DNA of 64,000 bases from Oryzomonas sagensis (GTDB lineage Bacteria > Desulfobacterota > Desulfuromonadia > Geobacterales > Pseudopelobacteraceae): the NCBI RefSeq assembly GCF_008802355.1, contig NZ_VZRA01000003.1, positions 114,196-178,195 on the forward strand, given 5' to 3'. The translations under genes were made by a program, and so were the position numbers. Shown here in pieces: positions 62,542 to 64,000 of this stretch. The notes beneath the pieces are model-generated. The model made no database searches and was not told the origin of the DNA. It worked only from the letters and a program-made list of their open reading frames with translations. Every line of letters begins with the position of its first letter. Positions within the stretch are counted from its first letter, which is position 1.

Positions 62542-64000
62542 GCCGCATCCCCCATTTCGGAAAGGTCCTTTTTGATGGTGAACGAGAAGCAACTGCCCCG
62601 GCCCGGTTCTGACGTCACCCCAATACGGCCGCCGTGGCGTTCTATGATTTTTTTGCAGACGGCCAGCCCGATGCCGGTGCCGGAGTAGGCGTCCCTCCCA
62701 TGCAGCCGCTGGAAGATCTCGAAGATTCGCTCGAAAAATTGGCCATCGATGCCGATGCCGTTGTCCGTGACGCAAAATTCCCATTCCGTGGGGCTCTCGG
62801 CGCAGGCAACATGGATACGGGGTGGCTCGTCGCCCCGGAATTTGATGGCGTTGCCGAGCAGGTTCTGGAACAGTTGCATGATCTGGGTTTCATCACCCGT
62901 TATGGCCGGGAGCGGGTCATGGGTGATTTCTGCGCCGCTTTCCTCGATACCTCTCTTCAGGTTCATCGTTGCGGCCCTAAGCGCGTCCTCGGCGGCAAAA
63001 ACAACGAACGGGGCGCCCTGGGATTCGACGCGGGAATACTCCAAAAGGTCGTTGATGAGCCTTTGCATGCGCTGGGTTCCGTCGGTTATGAAGGCGATGA
63101 ATTCCCCCGCGTCCTTGTCCAGCTTGCCTTGGTAGCGCCGGGCCAGAAGCTGTATGAAGCTGGTGATGGTGCGCAAGGGCTCCTGCAGGTCGTGGGAGGC
63201 GATGTAGGCAAAATGCTGGAGTTGATGGTTTGACTCCGCCAGTTTGTTCGTCAACTCCTTCTGGGCGATCTCGACCTGCTTGCGTCCGGTGATGTCCTTG
63301 ACGAGCTCGATGCCGCCGATGATGTCGCCGGTCGAATTCCTGAGCGGCGAAGCCGTCACCAGCAGACACGTATCCCGGGCGTTTATCGTCAGGTTGCGTT
63401 CCACCGTATGCACTTGGCCGTCCTCGAACGTCTGCCTGACGGGGCAGTTGTCGCACACCCGGTGTCGCTGCTCGTAGGCCTCATAGCAGAAACGCCCGGA
63501 CTGGTCGTCCATCCACCCTCTGCTGGTGCCGTTCTGATAGAGGATGCGATACTCCCGATCCTGGATGCTGATGCCGTCGCCGATGCTGGCAAGGATGGCA
63601 TCGGTCTTGGCCCGCTCGTCGAGGGCCTGCCTGGTTGCCGCCTGGAGTTCCCGGACGAATGTGGCACGTTCCTCCTCGCGCGACGCCAGGGTCTTTGCCA
63701 TGTCGTCGAAGGCCTGGGCAATCAGGCCGAACTCACCTTGGGAGTAGGGGATGCCGACCTGTACGTCCTGTCCGCCCTCAGCCAGCAGCAAAGATGAGCG
63801 TACCAAGCGCCCGGCCCGGTTGATGATGACGCGGTTGGCATAGGCAAACACCGCCACGGCCGCAAGAGCGACGGCGAACGTCAGAAACAGCAGGTTGCGG
63901 ATGAGGATGCGGTTGGCGTCGGTGAGGATCGCTTCCTCGGGCACTTCCAGCCTGATGTGAAGATAGGGGGTCGGATCGCCGGCCAGTTGCAGGGAACGGT
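62538..64000 (-). CDS. Membrane histidine kinase (N-terminus outside window)
   Basis: At least 487 residues; the frame is still open at the window edge. The visible order is the end of a periplasmic domain, a membrane helix (LLFLTFAVALAAVAVFAYAN), HAMP, a PAS domain with two Cys in HRVCDNCPVRQTFEDG, HisKA (SHDLQEPLRTITSFIQLLAR) and HATPase (NLLGNAIKF, DNGIGIDG, GTGIGLAVC). It overlaps the next kinase gene by ATGA, so both are made together. The Cys pair in PAS could bind a metal or sense redox state. Confidence 0.9.
   Translation of the reverse strand, partial: RSLQLAGDPTPYLHIRLEVPEEAILTDANRILIRNLLFLTFAVALAAVAVFAYANRVIINRAGRLVRSSLLLAEGGQDVQVGIPYSQGEFGLIAQAFDDMAKTLASREEERATFVRELQAATRQALDERAKTDAILASIGDGISIQDREYRILYQNGTSRGWMDDQSGRFCYEAYEQRHRVCDNCPVRQTFEDGQVHTVERNLTINARDTCLLVTASPLRNSTGDIIGGIELVKDITGRKQVEIAQKELTNKLAESNHQLQHFAYIASHDLQEPLRTITSFIQLLARRYQGKLDKDAGEFIAFITDGTQRMQRLINDLLEYSRVESQGAPFVVFAAEDALRAATMNLKRGIEESGAEITHDPLPAITGDETQIMQLFQNLLGNAIKFRGDEPPRIHVACAESPTEWEFCVTDNGIGIDGQFFERIFEIFQRLHGRDAYSGTGIGLAVCKKIIERHGGRIGVTSEPGRGSCFSFTIKKDLSEMGDAA

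Overview
The window reads as chromosomal DNA of a Geobacter-type bacterium (Geobacteraceae, Desulfuromonadota). The GC content is high. Two-component and chemosensory genes are dense, single-heme c-type cytochromes are scattered between them, and there is a geopeptide-type RiPP cassette. The housekeeping blocks ispE / tRNA-Gln / prs / rplY / pth / ychF and rpsF-rpsR-DUF2232-rplI are also present. The assignment rests on gene content and family recognition, not on a database search.

Layout. 1-10252 (minus strand) is one chemosensory block. In transcription order it encodes a cytochrome P460, a receiver-histidine kinase, a lone receiver, a soluble MCP-like protein, a STAS protein, CheY, CheA, a transmembrane MCP, CheW, a receiver with a degenerate HPt domain, and a probable CheR cut by the window edge. 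10468-14363 holds an unknown membrane-anchored protein and the E1 subunit of 2-oxoglutarate dehydrogenase. 14606-21318 has tRNA-His, a TraF-like outer-membrane barrel, small envelope proteins, a hybrid PAS/GAF kinase and a phosphofructokinase with an unusual active-site loop. 21536-28758 has tRNA-Leu, tRNA-Ala, the HD hydrolases dgt and yfbR, a heme-binding protein, a PP-loop tRNA-thiolation-type enzyme, the AmmeMemoRadiSam radical SAM enzyme and a sigma-54 regulator. 28989-39406 carries ychF-pth-rplY-prs, a B12/radical SAM protein, an HU with a histone-H1-like tail, two small zinc-motif proteins, tRNA-Gln, ispE and the agmatine-to-putrescine pair aguA-aguB. 39674-46525 has an aminotransferase, a DUF2156 protein, the S6-S18-L9 operon, and trpE and trpG separated by a mobile-type repeat. 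46696-53690 has cheV, a sigma-54 regulator, and an overlapping TonB receptor / ABC-type binding protein / histidine kinase operon. 53949-58429 has the geopeptide precursor and its radical SAM maturase, three identical-architecture palindromes, an alpha-amylase, and a DAHP synthase behind an aromatic leader peptide and terminator. 58488-64000 is a four-gene signalling operon (two kinases, a receiver, a receiver-GGDEF-EAL).

Most notable. First, a complete transcription-attenuation module sits before the DAHP synthase gene. It has a 28-codon leader with 8 Phe, 3 Tyr and 1 Trp, an intrinsic terminator, and a competing antiterminator pairing. Second, a RiPP cassette consists of a 33-residue precursor with a vicinal Cys pair, an intercistronic terminator and a SPASM-type radical SAM enzyme. 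Third, three copies of TGTTAA-N5-TTAACA lie in the 326-bp gap before the amylase gene. Fourth, CheA contains tandem MshEN/GspE-N-like 24-residue motifs. Fifth, one intergenic inverted-repeat element occurs twice, once between trpE and trpG.
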